From CALKYB01 sp964510575 (lineage in GTDB: Bacteria; Bdellovibrionota_C; UBA2361; SZUA-149; CALKYB01), in NCBI GenBank assembly GCA_964510575.1, contig CAZECN010000004.1:50383-114382 (forward strand): a DNA stretch of 64,000 bases, given 5' to 3'. The translations under genes and the position numbers were made by a program. Each line of letters starts with the position of its first letter. Position 1 is the first letter of the stretch. A model generated the notes under the pieces. The model saw only the letters and a program-made list of their open reading frames with translations, was not told the origin of the DNA and made no database searches. This document shows positions 9,358-18,521 of the stretch, piece by piece.

Positions 9358-10214
9358 TTCTCGTAGCGTAAGGAAATATCTACGGCGATAGCAGAGTGAG
9401 TGAGAAAGCCAGAAGAAATGCGGTCAGCTCCGCAATTCTTATAATCCACCAGATTCGTGGGGCCGATACCTCCTGACAGTTCCACTACAGTTTTGGAAAC
9501 CCTTGAATTTCTAACAAATTGAACAGCTTCAGTTGCAAGATCAGGACTCATATTATCAAGTAGTACCGAATCTGGTTCTATCTCTAGCGCTAGTTCCAAC
9601 TCCTTCAGACTTCTAACCTCAACTTGTAAAAAAGTATCAGACGCAAAATCTCGACATCTTCGAATTGTCTCCTGAATATCTCCATTGTTCGCATCAATGT
9701 GGTTATTCTTAATTAAGAAAGCATCGAACAGGCCAATACGGTGATTGCTTCCACCACCTTTCACAACGGCATACTTTTCAAGAGTTCTATATCCAGGAGT
9801 TGTCTTTCTCGTATCCACAAGAGTAGTCTCAGAGCCATCCAATAATGCAGTCATTTCTGAAGTTAGGGTGGATACACCTGATAGTCTTTGCAAGAAATTT
9901 AAAGCAACGCGTTCAGCAGATAGCAAACTCTGCACAGGGCCAGTTATACTGCCAAAGTACTTCCCGGCACTTATCTTTTCCCCGTCAATGACAGAAAAAG
10001 AACAATCCAGCCGACCATCGACCTGTCTGCATACTTCTTCAACTAACTCCCTACCACAAAGCACCAGATCTTGCTTAGCTAGAAAGTTAGCTTTGCCTTT
10101 TGCTTCCTCAGGGATAGACGCTTTAGATGTAATATCTCCACTAGCAATATCCTCTTTTAAGGCTATCGCGACCAGCTCCTTAACTTGGGCATCTAAAACA
10201 GAATATTTAGCCAT
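9354..10214 (-). CDS. nadC: Nicotinate-nucleotide pyrophosphorylase (quinolinate phosphoribosyltransferase)
   Basis: 286 aa. It makes nicotinate mononucleotide from quinolinate and PRPP in de novo NAD synthesis. The N-terminal domain (ALKEDIASGDITSKASI), the core VDTRKTTPGYRTLEKYAVVKGGG motif (positions ~9759-9828), and the C-terminal VELSGGIGPTNLVDYKNCGAD phosphate-binding segment are all present. It sits between valS (5 bp gap) and pgeF (4 bp overlap). nadA and nadB are not in the window. Confidence 0.96.
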   Translation of the reverse strand: MAKYSVLDAQVKELVAIALKEDIASGDITSKASIPEEAKGKANFLAKQDLVLCGRELVEEVCRQVDGRLDCSFSVIDGEKISAGKYFGSITGPVQSLLSAERVALNFLQRLSGVSTLTSEMTALLDGSETTLVDTRKTTPGYRTLEKYAVVKGGGSNHRIGLFDAFLIKNNHIDANNGDIQETIRRCRDFASDTFLQVEVRSLKELELALEIEPDSVLLDNMSPDLATEAVQFVRNSRVSKTVVELSGGIGPTNLVDYKNCGADRISSGFLTHSAIAVDISLRYEK

Positions 10215-10219
10215 TGCCC

Positions 10220-12853
10220 CTACTCCGATTCTGCCAAAGTAATATTAACTTTTAGCTCTTCGCCAGAAACAAATGCTATCGCGCCAGCTGTTAGGTTTGA
10301 TGCTCTTGAAATATCATTTTCCACTGCTCGAGCCTTTTTAAGTAACTGCTCATTCCCCGCAACCTCAAGAGAATCCACTGGCCATTTTAACTTTTTCTGA
10401 GCCTCAGATTTAGCAAAACGAACTTGGGCAAGAATCTCAGATGCAACCGAGACCAAGTCTCCACCCTCTTCTTCAGCTAGTTGTTTTAAACCGTCAAACT
10501 CCGCACTTTCAGGCCAACTAGACCTATGAATAGAACTAGAATCGCCTCCCTCTTCGCTTTCAGAAAGATACCATGACCATATCTCCTCAGTCACAAATGG
10601 TATAACCGGTGCTAGAAGCCTTAAGTAGACTGAAAGCGCCTTCAACAAAGTAAGTTGAGCAGAAATACTTTCCTCTGAGGAAATCCCTTCACTACCGTAT
10701 GCTCTGACCTTAACCAGCTCCAAGTAGTTGTCACAGAAATCCCAAAAAGATTGCTCACTAACAGACAATGCCCCTGCATAATCAAATTGTTGGTAGTATT
10801 CATCAGCTTCTTCGACTACTTTTTGCAGGCGGACCAAAAAGTCAATATCCACACTCTGAGTTACTTTGCTGGCATCAAATTTGTTGGACTCTGCCTGCTC
10901 AAGAAATCCCAGTACGAACTTACTTGCGTTAAACAATTTAGTTGAAAGCTTTCTTCCGACTTTAAAGACTGATTCATCATAAGCGGTATCCACCCCTAAA
11001 CGAGCCCTAGCCGTCCAGTAACGCACTGCATCTGAGGAATACTGATCCAAAAGACTTTCGGGCGTCACAACATTCCCTTTAGACTTACTCATTTTTTTAC
11101 GATCTGGATCTAAAATCCAACCGGAAATCACAACATGATGCCAGGGCACTTCTTTATGATGCATCCAAGCTTTGGCAATGGTGTAAAATGCCCAAGTTCG
11201 AATAATCTCATGCGACTGAGGTCTGATATCCATCGGAAACACGCCGGACATAAGATCTCCTTCCTCACCCCAATTTGCAGCTAGCTGCGGGGTTAAGGAA
11301 GATGTCGCCCAGGTATCCATCACATCAGGGTCTCCTGTGAAGCCTCCTGGTTGATCCCGCTGGCTTTCATCAAAACCTTCGGGACAATCAATAAATGGAT
11401 CCACTGGCAGTTGATCTATTGGCGCAACAATTGGCTCTGCATAAACTGTTTCCCCGCTCTCATTCAAAGGGTACCAAACAGGAAAAGGAACTCCAAAAAA
11501 CCTTTGACGACTAATACACCAGTCTTGATTTAACCCCTCAACCCAATTCGAATATCTAGTGTGCATGTGAGAAGGTTGCCAACCTACTTTCTCACCTTGA
11601 GCAAGCAACTCTTCTTTTTGCTCTAGAATCTTTATAAACCATTGGCGAGTCGTGATGAACTCAATTGGCCTGTCCCCTTTCTCGTAAAACTTTACTGGGT
11701 GATTGACCTGTTTAGGCTCGCCTCGCAGAGCACTCTCATCTCCAAAAACACTAGTTCCTGGTCTGCCCAAAATCTCTGCGATTTTCGTTCTGGCTTGGTG
11801 AACTTTTAATCCTAAGAGTTCACTGTAAAACTCGGCAGCCTGCTCCGGTTGGTCACTCTTAAAAACGCCTTCTCCAAATTCAATCTCTTGCATTCGGCCA
11901 TCACTACCAATCGATTGCTTAATCGGTAGTGAATTTTTCTTCCACCAATCAACATCAGCGGCATCTCCAAAAGTACAAACCATCATTATTCCACTGCCCT
12001 TTTCAGGGTCAGCGTGATCAGAAGGCATAATTGGAACACGGGCATTGAAAAGCGGAGTAATAGCCTCTTTACCAAAATACTTTTGGAAGCGCTGATCATC
12101 TGGATGGGCAACAACAGCAATGCAAGAACTAAGCAGTTCAGGTCTGGTGGTGGATATTATAAACTCAGAGCTTTCATCAATTGCAAAGGCAATATCATGG
12201 TAAGCCCCTGGCTTTTCCCGGTCTTCAATATCTGCCTGTGCTAAAGCTGTTTGGTAATCCACATCCCACATAGTGGGAGATTCATTCTGGTAAACAAAAC
12301 CTTTATCCCAAAGGTCTAAAAAAGAGCGTTGAGAAATCTTACGGCAACGCAAATCTATCGTTGCGTACTGCTGCCGCCAATCTACAGACAGACCAAGCCT
12401 TCTCCAAAGCTTCTCAAAAGCTTTTTCATCCTCTTCTGTTACAATGGCACAGCTTTCTATAAAATTTTGGCGAGAAACCTCAACAAAACCCTTAGACTTA
12501 CCGGCTTCCTCTGGTTTCCAACTACTGTCATAGGCAAGCCGTGGGTTACATCTAATTCCAAATTTATTTTGAACTCGCCTTTCAGTTGGAAGACCATTAT
12601 CGTCCCAGCCCATTGGGTATAGAATATTCTTACCTTTCATTCTCTGGTAACGGGTAACCATATCAGTATGCGTGTAACTGAAAACATGACCTATGTGCAA
12701 AGAACCAGAGACCGTAGGAGGCGGAGTATCAACCACAAAAGTCTCATCCCGTCCTTTAGTGCTGTCATAAAAATAAACTTCATCGTTCTCCCATTTTTCA
12801 GCTAAAGCTGGCTCAACAGTCTCGGGAGAGTATTTCTTGGGAAGTTCTTTCAT
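10220..12853 (-). CDS. valS: Valyl-tRNA synthetase, archaeal/rickettsial-type
   Basis: 877 aa class Ia synthetase. The HIGH signature (VSGSLHIGHVFSYTHTD, near residue 50) and the KMSKS loop (RKKMSKSKGNVVTPESL) are intact. The segment after HIGH, GWDDNGLPTERRVQNKFGI, is the form I associate with the archaeal-like ValS found in archaea, Rickettsiales and some Actinobacteria rather than the usual bacterial GTDHAGIATQ form. It lacks the long C-terminal coiled coil of canonical bacterial ValS. It heads the valS-nadC-pgeF operon. Confidence 0.95.
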   Translation of the reverse strand: MKELPKKYSPETVEPALAEKWENDEVYFYDSTKGRDETFVVDTPPPTVSGSLHIGHVFSYTHTDMVTRYQRMKGKNILYPMGWDDNGLPTERRVQNKFGIRCNPRLAYDSSWKPEEAGKSKGFVEVSRQNFIESCAIVTEEDEKAFEKLWRRLGLSVDWRQQYATIDLRCRKISQRSFLDLWDKGFVYQNESPTMWDVDYQTALAQADIEDREKPGAYHDIAFAIDESSEFIISTTRPELLSSCIAVVAHPDDQRFQKYFGKEAITPLFNARVPIMPSDHADPEKGSGIMMVCTFGDAADVDWWKKNSLPIKQSIGSDGRMQEIEFGEGVFKSDQPEQAAEFYSELLGLKVHQARTKIAEILGRPGTSVFGDESALRGEPKQVNHPVKFYEKGDRPIEFITTRQWFIKILEQKEELLAQGEKVGWQPSHMHTRYSNWVEGLNQDWCISRQRFFGVPFPVWYPLNESGETVYAEPIVAPIDQLPVDPFIDCPEGFDESQRDQPGGFTGDPDVMDTWATSSLTPQLAANWGEEGDLMSGVFPMDIRPQSHEIIRTWAFYTIAKAWMHHKEVPWHHVVISGWILDPDRKKMSKSKGNVVTPESLLDQYSSDAVRYWTARARLGVDTAYDESVFKVGRKLSTKLFNASKFVLGFLEQAESNKFDASKVTQSVDIDFLVRLQKVVEEADEYYQQFDYAGALSVSEQSFWDFCDNYLELVKVRAYGSEGISSEESISAQLTLLKALSVYLRLLAPVIPFVTEEIWSWYLSESEEGGDSSSIHRSSWPESAEFDGLKQLAEEEGGDLVSVASEILAQVRFAKSEAQKKLKWPVDSLEVAGNEQLLKKARAVENDISRASNLTAGAIAFVSGEELKVNITLAESE

Positions 12854-13015
12854 TGCTGGGATCTAAAGAATAAGAAGAAGGTACAAAATATCAGTAAACT
12901 TATAGCTTCTTACGGCTTAAGAGCAGGTAAATATTGGAGCTCGAATGCCGGCAGGGCTACAGGCACGTTAAATACCCCGCACATCAGCAATTTGCAAAGG
13001 TAAAACTACTTGGTT

Positions 13016-14035
13016 CTAGAGGGTTAGGAGGTAGGCGATGGCGGCTAGGATTAGCATGATGACTAGCAATCCGGCACCCAGAATTAGCTTTTCAGCTCCT
13101 CCAGAACCCTTAGGGGTAGAGCCATCAGGCATTCCAAATTTAGCCATCTGGATTCCTCCAATGGCTGGGTTAATCGACGTATTGCGATCTTCGTCGAACT
13201 GGTTGGAGTTACCGAAGACATAGTTTCTGCTGTCTCTATCTCGTCTCTTTGCAGCCTCGGATAACCAGCTATCTGAATTTTTTCTTTGTCTAGCCATATC
13301 AGGAGGAAGGTTTTCCTCACTGTAAAGAGGCACATCTGAGATACCACCATCCTGAACGAACTGTTCGGCTGTCATACTAGAAACTGGAAGTTCTTTAGCT
13401 CTTGTTCCTAAATCATTAATTAGGAGTCTGTAAGGACCAATCTCAATCATGTTCGAGTCCACAAGACTCGAGGTTCCACTAACCGATAATCCAGAAAGCA
13501 CAACCGGAACCGATGGGGCTACAGTTTTCAGCTCCAGACGCTCATTATTTCTAGTAATTGAAAACTGAAGTTTGTCCTGAGGCTCTCCATCAATCTGCAA
13601 ATCACCCTCTGAACCACCGACATGAAACAGTGCTCCATCCTCAGGAAATCTAAACTCCCACTTAAATCTATCGCCGAAAAACACCAAGACAGAAGGAGAA
13701 TCATCGGGTAAATCTCCACTTGGTGCTATTGAGGCCTCTCTTAAGAATATGGGAAAATCAGCTATCTGGACCACATCACGAGGTCTAACAAGCTTCAATT
13801 GACCAGGATCCACCTTAATACCGTTAACCCAAGAGCCATTGGTGCTGTTATTATCTCGAAACACCCACTGAGTGCCTGCTTCGGTTATCACACCGTGTAC
13901 TCTTGAGACTGAGGAGCTATCGATTACAACATTATTCTCAGGCTCCCGACCGAAGCTAATCGTACCAAAGCCCACCTGGGTAATTGGAACAAAACTTTCT
14001 CCTGAGACGGATTCAAGTAGCAATGGATGAGGCAT
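13016..14035 (-). CDS. Tail-anchored FHA-domain protein
   Basis: 339 aa. A canonical FHA phosphothreonine-binding domain occupies roughly residues 18-100: GREPENNVVIDSSSVSRVHG and NNSTNGSWVNG carry the conserved GR, SxxH-type SRVHG and N residues. A second, degenerate FHA-like fold is suggested at ~130-215 (FHVGGSEGDLQID...IGPYRLLIN). A low-complexity linker leads to one C-terminal membrane helix (LGAGLLVIMLILAAIAYLLTL), so the protein is cytoplasmic and tail-anchored. It lies 191 bp downstream of the Sct operon. SctD has an N-terminal FHA-like domain, but it has a large periplasmic part that is missing here, so I do not call it SctD. Confidence 0.8.
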   Translation of the reverse strand: MPHPLLLESVSGESFVPITQVGFGTISFGREPENNVVIDSSSVSRVHGVITEAGTQWVFRDNNSTNGSWVNGIKVDPGQLKLVRPRDVVQIADFPIFLREASIAPSGDLPDDSPSVLVFFGDRFKWEFRFPEDGALFHVGGSEGDLQIDGEPQDKLQFSITRNNERLELKTVAPSVPVVLSGLSVSGTSSLVDSNMIEIGPYRLLINDLGTRAKELPVSSMTAEQFVQDGGISDVPLYSEENLPPDMARQRKNSDSWLSEAAKRRDRDSRNYVFGNSNQFDEDRNTSINPAIGGIQMAKFGMPDGSTPKGSGGAEKLILGAGLLVIMLILAAIAYLLTL

Positions 14036-14226
14036 GTTATAATTCTTCTAAAAGGTAAAAAATACCGCTCACATAAAATAACCGCTAAATCTCTTTCGGC
14101 TTATTACTATATGATGATCTAAAACTGTAGAGGGATCGAATATTTTCAGACGACTTATCGGCCATTTTGGGGCGCTCACATAGGGCTTAATCTAGAGATT
14201 TTCTGAAAAGACCTATGTCAAAACAG

Positions 14227-14493
14227 TTACTTTCTGGAACTACCTAAAATAAAAAGGCGCGCTATCGTTCTATAACAGGACTCAGGCACTTCTAAGCTCT
14301 CTTCCACATTTAGAAGTTCCTTACAGGCAGAAGCATCACTCACGACTTTCACACCATAGCGACGAGCAGTAGATCTAACCAACCTTGTCTCATCTGATTT
14401 AGCCTTTAAGCTCAAGACGGGTCCCGTGGTGAGTCCTTCATCCCAAGTAATTGCAAATGCAAGCTCTTCCGAGATATTTAAGCCAGTTTTCAA
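14227..14493 (-). CDS. Stand-alone SctU/FlhB C-terminal cytoplasmic domain (FlhX-like)
   Basis: 88 aa, TTG start overlapping the upstream kinase stop by 4 bp (TTGA). LAFAITWDEGLTTGPVLSLKA, the helix ending in RRYGVKVVSD and the ESCYRTIARLFIL tail follow, position by position, the C-terminal substrate-specificity domain of SctU/FlhB (the part after NPTH: xAVALxYDEG...APxVVAKG...A...GVPVVEN...IPEELYxAVAEVLA). The NPTH autocleavage motif is absent; the protein begins just where that motif would be. Together with the 259-aa protein at 16715-17494 it could rebuild one SctU. Reading it as an independent FlhX paralogue is possible, but its partner lacks this domain. Confidence 0.8.
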   Translation of the reverse strand: MKTGLNISEELAFAITWDEGLTTGPVLSLKAKSDETRLVRSTARRYGVKVVSDASACKELLNVEESLEVPESCYRTIARLFILGSSRK

Positions 14494-16670
14494 TTTAAAC
14501 CTTCTTCAATCGGTTTAAGGTAAAGTCTAAAAGTAGAACCTTTACCGACAGCACTGTCGACAGCAATCCTACCTTTATTTGCTTTAGCCAAGGCATAGGC
14601 CGCTGATAAACCTAAACCTGCTCCGCCCATACCTAGTCCACTTCCAGGGTCAACTTCCTTAGTTGTAAAGAAAGGCTCAAAACAGCGCTTCAGCTGATCT
14701 GCATTCATTCCGCGACCAGTATCTCTTACGGCGACGCAAAGATAATTCCCTGACTGAATATCAACATCGACCCCGGCTTTTCCAATCTCTTCCAAACTAC
14801 AATGAATATTTATTTTACCCTGGTCATCGATTGAATCTCTGGCATTTTTCACCATTTCTTCTACTATGCGATGAAGTTGTTCTGGGTCGATCTGAGCCGA
14901 AGGTAGCTCACCGTCTATAGTTAAAGTAAGACTTATCTCCTGCCCCACTATTCCTTGGTATTTCTCTAACCTACTCCTAAGCTCAGAGGCAACTGAACAT
15001 TGTACTCTTGGGCTAATTTCGACTTGGGCCATCCCAAGAAGTTGCTTAACAAAACTCCCTCCTTTCACGGCTGAGTCATTGATAACCTTTGAAGCAGCTA
15101 ATACTATCTTACTATCGATAATAGTTGATTTTTGAGACTGTATTTCAAGGAGAGAGGCTTGCCCCATAATACCCTGCAACAGATTATTAAAATTATGGGC
15201 TATACCAGACGCAAAAAATCCAGCTGTTCTCATTTTTTCGTCTTCTGACCAGCTATCTTCTTTCTTTCGGGTAATTACTGAAAAAGCTATTTCATTGACC
15301 ATACCTTGAAGCAAGGCTAGTTCTTTCTCAGTAAATTCAGGATCTTTTTCAGCTCTTTGGGCGGCAAATATCCCTATAAGCTGATCCCCCGATAACATTG
15401 GAACTAAGACCATTTCCTCCAAGTTAATTCGAGAGTAAACTCTAGACAGTACCGGAATATTGATAAATTCGGCGCTATCTTTCAGTCGCAAAATTGCCTT
15501 AGATTCGATTACCTTGATCAAAGGGCTAGAACTATCTGAAAGATCAAGGCTAACCTCAACCAATTTCTTTCTCCAACCCTCTCCTTCAGCCGCTTGACCA
15601 GTAATGCTTGTAGCAGACTCATTGAGTATCCCAACCCACTGCCTTTCCAAAGACAACTCCTCTTTTAAAAGGCCAAAGGCTATTTCAAAAAGTTTCTCAA
15701 GGCTGGTGTTCCAAGTAAGCTGCTTGTTCATTCTGTAAAGAAAAGACACTGCCCTAGAATGCTGCCGTCCAAACTCTATTCTCTTCGAAAAATTTTCTGA
15801 AAATGCCAAAATTGATGAGAGATGTTTAAATATCGCGTTTTGCCCTTCATTCAGAACTTGAGCTTTGGTTGACCCAAAACATAGAGCACCGCTAAACTTA
15901 TCATTTAGCAATACCGGCACGCTAAAAGCAGACTCTAAAGAACAGATACGCCTAACAGAATTAGCCAAAGCTTCAGAACCGGTCTCGATTGCAGTTCCAA
16001 AACCGTTTTCCAACTCTGCCAAAAGAACCGGTTTCAGACCAGAATGAGCAGTGAGACTGAACTTAGAACTATCTTCATTAAACTTGGCATAAACTCCAAC
16101 ATCCATGCCTAATTCTTTCATGCCAATCTCTAGAACATCGAAAGCAATTCCAATTTTATCTTTGCTGGAAGCAAGAATATCGGAGCTTTTCTTCAAAAAC
16201 TCGACCGAACCATCACTTGCTGATTGCAATAAGGCTTTTTGGGGATTTTCCAGATAGGCAATCTTTTTCTCTTTTGCTGAGATATAGCCACTAACCAAAC
16301 TGGGGGATCCCCACCAATCTGGTTCCGCTCTGGAATCAAATAGGCAAAGTATACTTTTCTGACCTACGTCAATAAGACCAATGCTCTTAATATTGGATAT
16401 AGATGAATCAAGACCTAGTTCTTCTGGACGGAGATATTGACTATGCCGCTCCCTTGATAGTTTCCTTAAAGATAAGGTTAACGCACGGTCAAACTCTTTA
16501 TCGACCTCAGGCGTGCAATCCCTAGCCCACTCTACTGCATGACTTTCTGAGGGATAATTCTCAATAAAAACGACTCGCTCTAAGGAAAAGTCCTGAGCTA
16601 GTCTAAAGATCCCTTGCCCAATAGCAGAGTCATCCGAAATTTTTATAAAATCAGTTCTTAACGAGGGCAT
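14490..16670 (-). CDS. Cytoplasmic GAF-domain sensor histidine kinase embedded in the Sct operon
   Basis: 726 aa with no clear membrane helix. The middle of the protein carries two GAF-like regions (about residues 160-300 and 320-470, the second containing VLVPMLSGDQLIGIFAAQR). The DHp H box is IAHNFNNLLQGIMGQ with the phosphoacceptor His near residue 492. The N box is EEMVKNARDSID, the G1 box DTGRGMN, the F box FEPFFTTK and the G2 box GAGLGLSAAYALAK. The start is 44 bp after sctU-N and the stop overlaps sctU-C by 4 bp. That placement suggests it is made with the export gate and may report on or control it. No cognate receiver domain is adjacent. Confidence 0.9.
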   Translation of the reverse strand: MPSLRTDFIKISDDSAIGQGIFRLAQDFSLERVVFIENYPSESHAVEWARDCTPEVDKEFDRALTLSLRKLSRERHSQYLRPEELGLDSSISNIKSIGLIDVGQKSILCLFDSRAEPDWWGSPSLVSGYISAKEKKIAYLENPQKALLQSASDGSVEFLKKSSDILASSKDKIGIAFDVLEIGMKELGMDVGVYAKFNEDSSKFSLTAHSGLKPVLLAELENGFGTAIETGSEALANSVRRICSLESAFSVPVLLNDKFSGALCFGSTKAQVLNEGQNAIFKHLSSILAFSENFSKRIEFGRQHSRAVSFLYRMNKQLTWNTSLEKLFEIAFGLLKEELSLERQWVGILNESATSITGQAAEGEGWRKKLVEVSLDLSDSSSPLIKVIESKAILRLKDSAEFINIPVLSRVYSRINLEEMVLVPMLSGDQLIGIFAAQRAEKDPEFTEKELALLQGMVNEIAFSVITRKKEDSWSEDEKMRTAGFFASGIAHNFNNLLQGIMGQASLLEIQSQKSTIIDSKIVLAASKVINDSAVKGGSFVKQLLGMAQVEISPRVQCSVASELRSRLEKYQGIVGQEISLTLTIDGELPSAQIDPEQLHRIVEEMVKNARDSIDDQGKINIHCSLEEIGKAGVDVDIQSGNYLCVAVRDTGRGMNADQLKRCFEPFFTTKEVDPGSGLGMGGAGLGLSAAYALAKANKGRIAVDSAVGKGSTFRLYLKPIEEGLN

Positions 16671-16714
16671 ACTTTCTCTACAAGCTTGTTTGCGCTCGGC
16701 TTACCTAGGCCTAC

Positions 16715-17494
16715 TCAAACCCTACCAGTTACTACTATCTTCGCCTGCCTCACAGATTGTTCCAAACTCCTTCCATGGTTGAGTTGAGCCAGTTTGGAAC
16801 GTTCCTTCTTGACTTCAGGATTTCCAGCTTGATCCTTGATCTCTCGGCGATAATCCTGTTCCGTCATTCTCAAACGATTTTTCCAGTTGATCGAAGCCAA
16901 GCGATAATCCAAGAAAGATACTATCAGCAGCGCTGGGCAGACCCCAGCTGACAGACAGAGAATAGCAGTTTTCAACCTATTAATCATATCACCCCAGTCC
17001 AAAGGGTCTGATGAAAGCAGGTAAGGTAGTGTAAAACATGTGATTATGGCGCAAAAAAAGCCAAAAAGAAGATTGAAACTAAGATACTTAACTAACTTAA
17101 TAACTAGATTAGTAGATTCAGGATGAGAGCCGAAGCCAAGAACATGCTTCAAATTGGTTACGGGATTTATACGGCTAAGATTAAAGGTTGGCATTTTAAA
17201 AACGACGTTCCAATTTCTTTTTAAGCCCTCAACGCATAGAACCAAAGCAAGCTGCGGGATTAATACGAGAACCATTACCCTCAAAGCTTTCCAAGCAAAA
17301 TCATTATATACACCTAAGTTGTGCATTTGATGAAAAACAAAACTGAACAAAAACCTGATGGACACAATGGCTACTACTACTCCAATCGTCAGTACAAATA
17401 GAGCATTTATATCTTTGAACTTCGGCAGATCCCCCTCTACCCTAGCCTTTTGTAATTTCTGTAAAGTAGGCGGATAAACTTTAGCTTCAGACAT
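16715..17494 (-). CDS. sctU: SctU (YscU/FlhB) membrane domain, ending at the autocleavage site
   Basis: 259 aa against ~350 for typical SctU/FlhB. It keeps the N-terminal cytoplasmic signature (YPPTLQKLQKARVEGDLPK), four membrane helices, the conserved NLSRINPVTNLKHVLGF loop and the RMTEQDYRREIKDQAGNPEVK linker helix. The protein then stops after QAKIVVTGRV, where family members read KADVVVTNPTH; the autocleavage motif and C-terminal domain are missing. No frame downstream restores them: the kinase begins 44 bp later. The missing domain is encoded separately at 14227-14493. The start overlaps sctT by 8 bp. Confidence 0.88.
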   Translation of the reverse strand: MSEAKVYPPTLQKLQKARVEGDLPKFKDINALFVLTIGVVVAIVSIRFLFSFVFHQMHNLGVYNDFAWKALRVMVLVLIPQLALVLCVEGLKRNWNVVFKMPTFNLSRINPVTNLKHVLGFGSHPESTNLVIKLVKYLSFNLLFGFFCAIITCFTLPYLLSSDPLDWGDMINRLKTAILCLSAGVCPALLIVSFLDYRLASINWKNRLRMTEQDYRREIKDQAGNPEVKKERSKLAQLNHGRSLEQSVRQAKIVVTGRV

Positions 17495-18239
17495 TTAGAT
17501 ACCGAATTAAAATTTCTAGTTGGTTGGGTATATCCAGAAAAATCGAAAGGAAACAAACCACTCCCCCCATCAAGCCTCTCAGAGCAACTAACTCAAAGGC
17601 CACTGGCAAATCAGGCATCGCCCTTGCCCAAAAACTAGCGACAAAATCAAATACCAGTAAGAATAAAAACAAAGGCAACAGCACTAATAGCAATCTGTTA
17701 AAGAGGAAAAAAAGACCGTGAATAAGACTATCTAAAAATATGGATAGCTCCTCCACGCCAAAGGCAGTATTGAAGGTAGGAGAAATATAGCCAAATGAGT
17801 CTAAAGCCAGCTTGGCAACTAAACCGCATGCCTCAAGTTCAAAGAAGATAGAAAAAGCCAACAGAATAAAAAACGATTCTAAACCTGAGACCTCAGAACC
17901 GCTCCCTTCACCAATCAGAGAGCGAGCCCCGGTAATACCGTCTGCCGCTCTACCAACCATAGCAACAAGGCCAACCAAAATAGCCAAACAAAAACCAAGA
18001 AATGCTCCCACCAGGAGATTTCCTACAATAACTAGAACCAGGTGATAACTAGAACTTTTTGGAAGTTGACTTTCAACACTCACCGCCAATGAAAGTGAAG
18101 CTATTAAGGATATTAGCGCAGCAATTTTTAGGTCTATAAAAACTCTAAGATGAGAAGAGACTAATAATGCTGGAAAAAGCCGACAAAAGACAATTCCAAT
18201 TGATATGATTAGTCTCGTTAACTCACTGGCAAGCTCCAC
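17487..18239 (-). CDS. sctT: SctT (YscT/FliR) export-gate protein
   Basis: 250 aa polytopic membrane protein of the FliR/SctT family, which with SctR and SctS builds the export pore of type III secretion systems. Typical features are the N-terminal helix (LTRLIISIGIVFCRLFPALLV), the central FLGFCLAILVGLVAMVGRAADG segment (positions ~17937-18005; Gly-rich, including the family's GxxxG-type turn) and the penultimate FVASFWARAMPDLPVAF motif. It lies 6 bp downstream of sctS and overlaps sctU by 8 bp. Confidence 0.88.
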   Translation of the reverse strand: MELASELTRLIISIGIVFCRLFPALLVSSHLRVFIDLKIAALISLIASLSLAVSVESQLPKSSSYHLVLVIVGNLLVGAFLGFCLAILVGLVAMVGRAADGITGARSLIGEGSGSEVSGLESFFILLAFSIFFELEACGLVAKLALDSFGYISPTFNTAFGVEELSIFLDSLIHGLFFLFNRLLLVLLPLFLFLLVFDFVASFWARAMPDLPVAFELVALRGLMGGVVCFLSIFLDIPNQLEILIRYLNV

Positions 18240-18245
18240 TCCACT

Positions 18246-18521
18246 TTACCTTTCTCTTACTTGAATTCTATCTACTTCTAGCCAAACCTCTTCAAAGAGG
18301 CTTTCAACTTGTTGGACTCCCTGCTTCCAAAGCAGCACAGAAACTAAAAAAACAACTAGCAATCTAGGAACTAATCCTAAAGTCTGGTCTTGAACCTGAG
18401 TGGCCGCTTGCAGAACACCAGTGCAAAGTCCGCTCAAAAAGCCGCAGGCAAGAGGAGCGCCTGCCAATAGAACAATATTCACAGCAGCGGAAATCAATAA
18501 ATACTCGATGCTAGTGTGCAT
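18246..18521 (-). CDS. sctS: SctS (YscS/FliQ) export-gate protein
   Basis: 91 aa with two membrane helices, the length and layout of FliQ/SctS. LQAATQVQDQTLGLVPRLL corresponds to the family signature (QAxTQIQExTLxFVPKxL). It forms the export gate with SctR and SctT. The ATG overlaps the end of sctR by 11 bp, and sctT starts 6 bp after its stop. Confidence 0.88.
   Translation of the reverse strand: MHTSIEYLLISAAVNIVLLAGAPLACGFLSGLCTGVLQAATQVQDQTLGLVPRLLVVFLVSVLLWKQGVQQVESLFEEVWLEVDRIQVRER

Noticed and set aside
13016..14035. FHA protein as SctD
   Set aside because: No periplasmic ring-building region after the membrane helix.
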